Shown piece by piece: positions 4,751-5,247 of a stretch of DNA of 5,247 nt. Every line of letters starts with the position of its first letter. Positions within the stretch are counted from its first letter, which is position 1. The translations under genes and the position numbers were made by a program. Where the stretch lies: NCBI GenBank assembly GCA_005879775.1, contig VBJX01000122.1:1-5247 (forward strand). The letters run 5' to 3'. The notes beneath the pieces are model-generated. The model saw only the letters and a program-made list of their open reading frames with translations, was not told the origin of the DNA and did not search any database. Origin of the DNA: Chloroflexota bacterium (GTDB lineage: Bacteria; Chloroflexota; Limnocylindria; QHBO01).

Positions 4751-5247
4751 GGCTCCCCCTCCTCGTCGCCCGTTCCGGGCGTGCGGCCCTCGCGATCGGC
4801 CGCCAGACCCAGGTCGATGAGCCGCGCGATCAGGTCGGCGAAGCTGAGCCCGGCCAGCTCCGCCTGCTTCGGGAACATGCTTGTCTCGGTGAGCCCGGGG
4901 AGGGTGTTCATCTCCGAGAGGAAGACCTCGCCCGGCGGTACCAGAAAGTCGACCCGGGCCAGCCCGGCGCCGTCGACCGCGCGATAGGCAGCCAGGGCAA
5001 GGCTCTTCAGGCGCGCGGCGAGCTCAGGGTCGATCTCCGCTCGCGGATCGACGTCGGCCAGCCCGGCAACGTACTTCGCCTCGTAGTCGTACCACTCGTG
5101 GTGGCTCCGCACCTCGCCAGGCTCGAAGGCGACCGGATCGTCATTGCCGAGGACGCCGCATTCCAGCTCGCGGGCATCCGCCACGTACCGCTCCACGAGC
5201 ACCTTGCTGTCGTAGCGGAACGCTTCGTCCAGCGCGGCGGGCAGCTC
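4747..5247 (-). CDS. ddl: D-alanine--D-alanine ligase, C-terminal part (5' end outside the window)
   Basis: The last 166 residues of Ddl, the cytoplasmic ATP-grasp enzyme that joins two D-alanines for the peptidoglycan precursor UDP-MurNAc-pentapeptide. The frame is open to the edge (ELPAALDEAFRYDSKVLVE), so the first in-frame GTG at 5202 is internal and not a start. Residues are numbered from the edge. RELECGVLGNDDP (26-38) and WYDYEAKY (52-59) belong to the ATP-grasp and substrate loop. ARVDF (97-101) and EMNTLPGLTETSMFP (112-126) hold the metal ligands (D100, E112, N114) and the substrate-contact serine (S123). The tail after about 145 is acidic and Gly/Pro-rich. It ends in TGA, overlapping ftsQ by four bases. 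Ddl next to division genes is the usual dcw arrangement, and murC/murB would be expected to the right. Confidence 0.96.
   Translation of the reverse strand, partial: ELPAALDEAFRYDSKVLVERYVADARELECGVLGNDDPVAFEPGEVRSHHEWYDYEAKYVAGLADVDPRAEIDPELAARLKSLALAAYRAVDGAGLARVDFLVPPGEVFLSEMNTLPGLTETSMFPKQAELAGLSFADLIARLIDLGLAADREGRTPGTGDEEGEP
4758..4763 (-). promoter_or_regulatory. Ribosome binding site of ftsQ inside ddl
   Basis: AGGAGG on the minus strand, 7 bases before GTG 4750, within the last codons of ddl. It decides the GTG start and fits coupling of ftsQ to ddl translation. Confidence 0.75.

Noticed and set aside
1..5247. A hidden new multi-gene system, CRISPR array, mobile element or RNA gene
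   Set aside because: Every stretch is accounted for by known division and cell-wall genes or short gaps. I saw no spaced repeats, transposase motifs, terminal inverted repeats or tRNA/rRNA signatures.

Overview
The window is about two-thirds G+C by eye and holds a compact, single-direction cell-division and peptidoglycan cluster. All real genes lie on the minus strand, so transcription runs from high to low coordinates. In that order the genes are ddl (3' part only), ftsQ/divIB, sbp (small basic protein, DUF1290), ftsA, ftsZ, and yggS/ylmE (pyridoxal-phosphate homeostasis protein). Eight codons of one more possible gene touch the left edge. The order ftsQ-sbp-ftsA-ftsZ-ylmE is the division cluster of Gram-positive and related phyla. 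High G+C together with ftsA (absent from most Actinobacteria) and sbp points to Chloroflexota. That assignment is an inference from gene content, not a database match.

Layout: ddl (5247 to 4747) enters from the right edge and overlaps ftsQ by 4 bases, with the TGA inside GTGA. A 54-base gap with a perfect 7-bp hairpin separates ftsQ from sbp, counting from the sbp start preferred here. A 51-base gap with a strong Shine-Dalgarno separates sbp from ftsA, which starts with TTG. A 202-base non-coding stretch (2023-2224) lies between ftsA and ftsZ. It is the only sizeable regulatory space in the window and carries two DnaA-box-like sites in direct repeat, a candidate -10 element and the ftsZ Shine-Dalgarno. 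A 25-base gap with another 7-bp hairpin separates ftsZ from yggS.

The most notable observation is that ftsZ is interrupted. After 38 codons an in-frame TAG (1906-1908) stands exactly where family members have about 13 residues of the second nucleotide-binding segment (FIAVNTDAQALL-like). The reading frame on both sides is otherwise intact and well conserved. The junction is explained by a clean loss of 36 bases that fuses T of a Phe codon to AG of a Gln codon. ftsZ is normally essential and single copy, so this is either an assembly or sequencing error, a strain variant, or a lesion covered by a second ftsZ.

How the genes work together: Ddl makes the D-Ala-D-Ala of the cell-wall precursor. 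FtsQ is the membrane scaffold of the divisome. FtsA tethers FtsZ filaments to the membrane through its C-terminal amphipathic helix, which matches the intact FtsZ C-terminal peptide here. Sbp is a three- or four-helix membrane protein of this cluster. YggS is a PLP carrier often found next to division genes. I see no mobile element, CRISPR array, RNA gene or clearly new multi-gene system.
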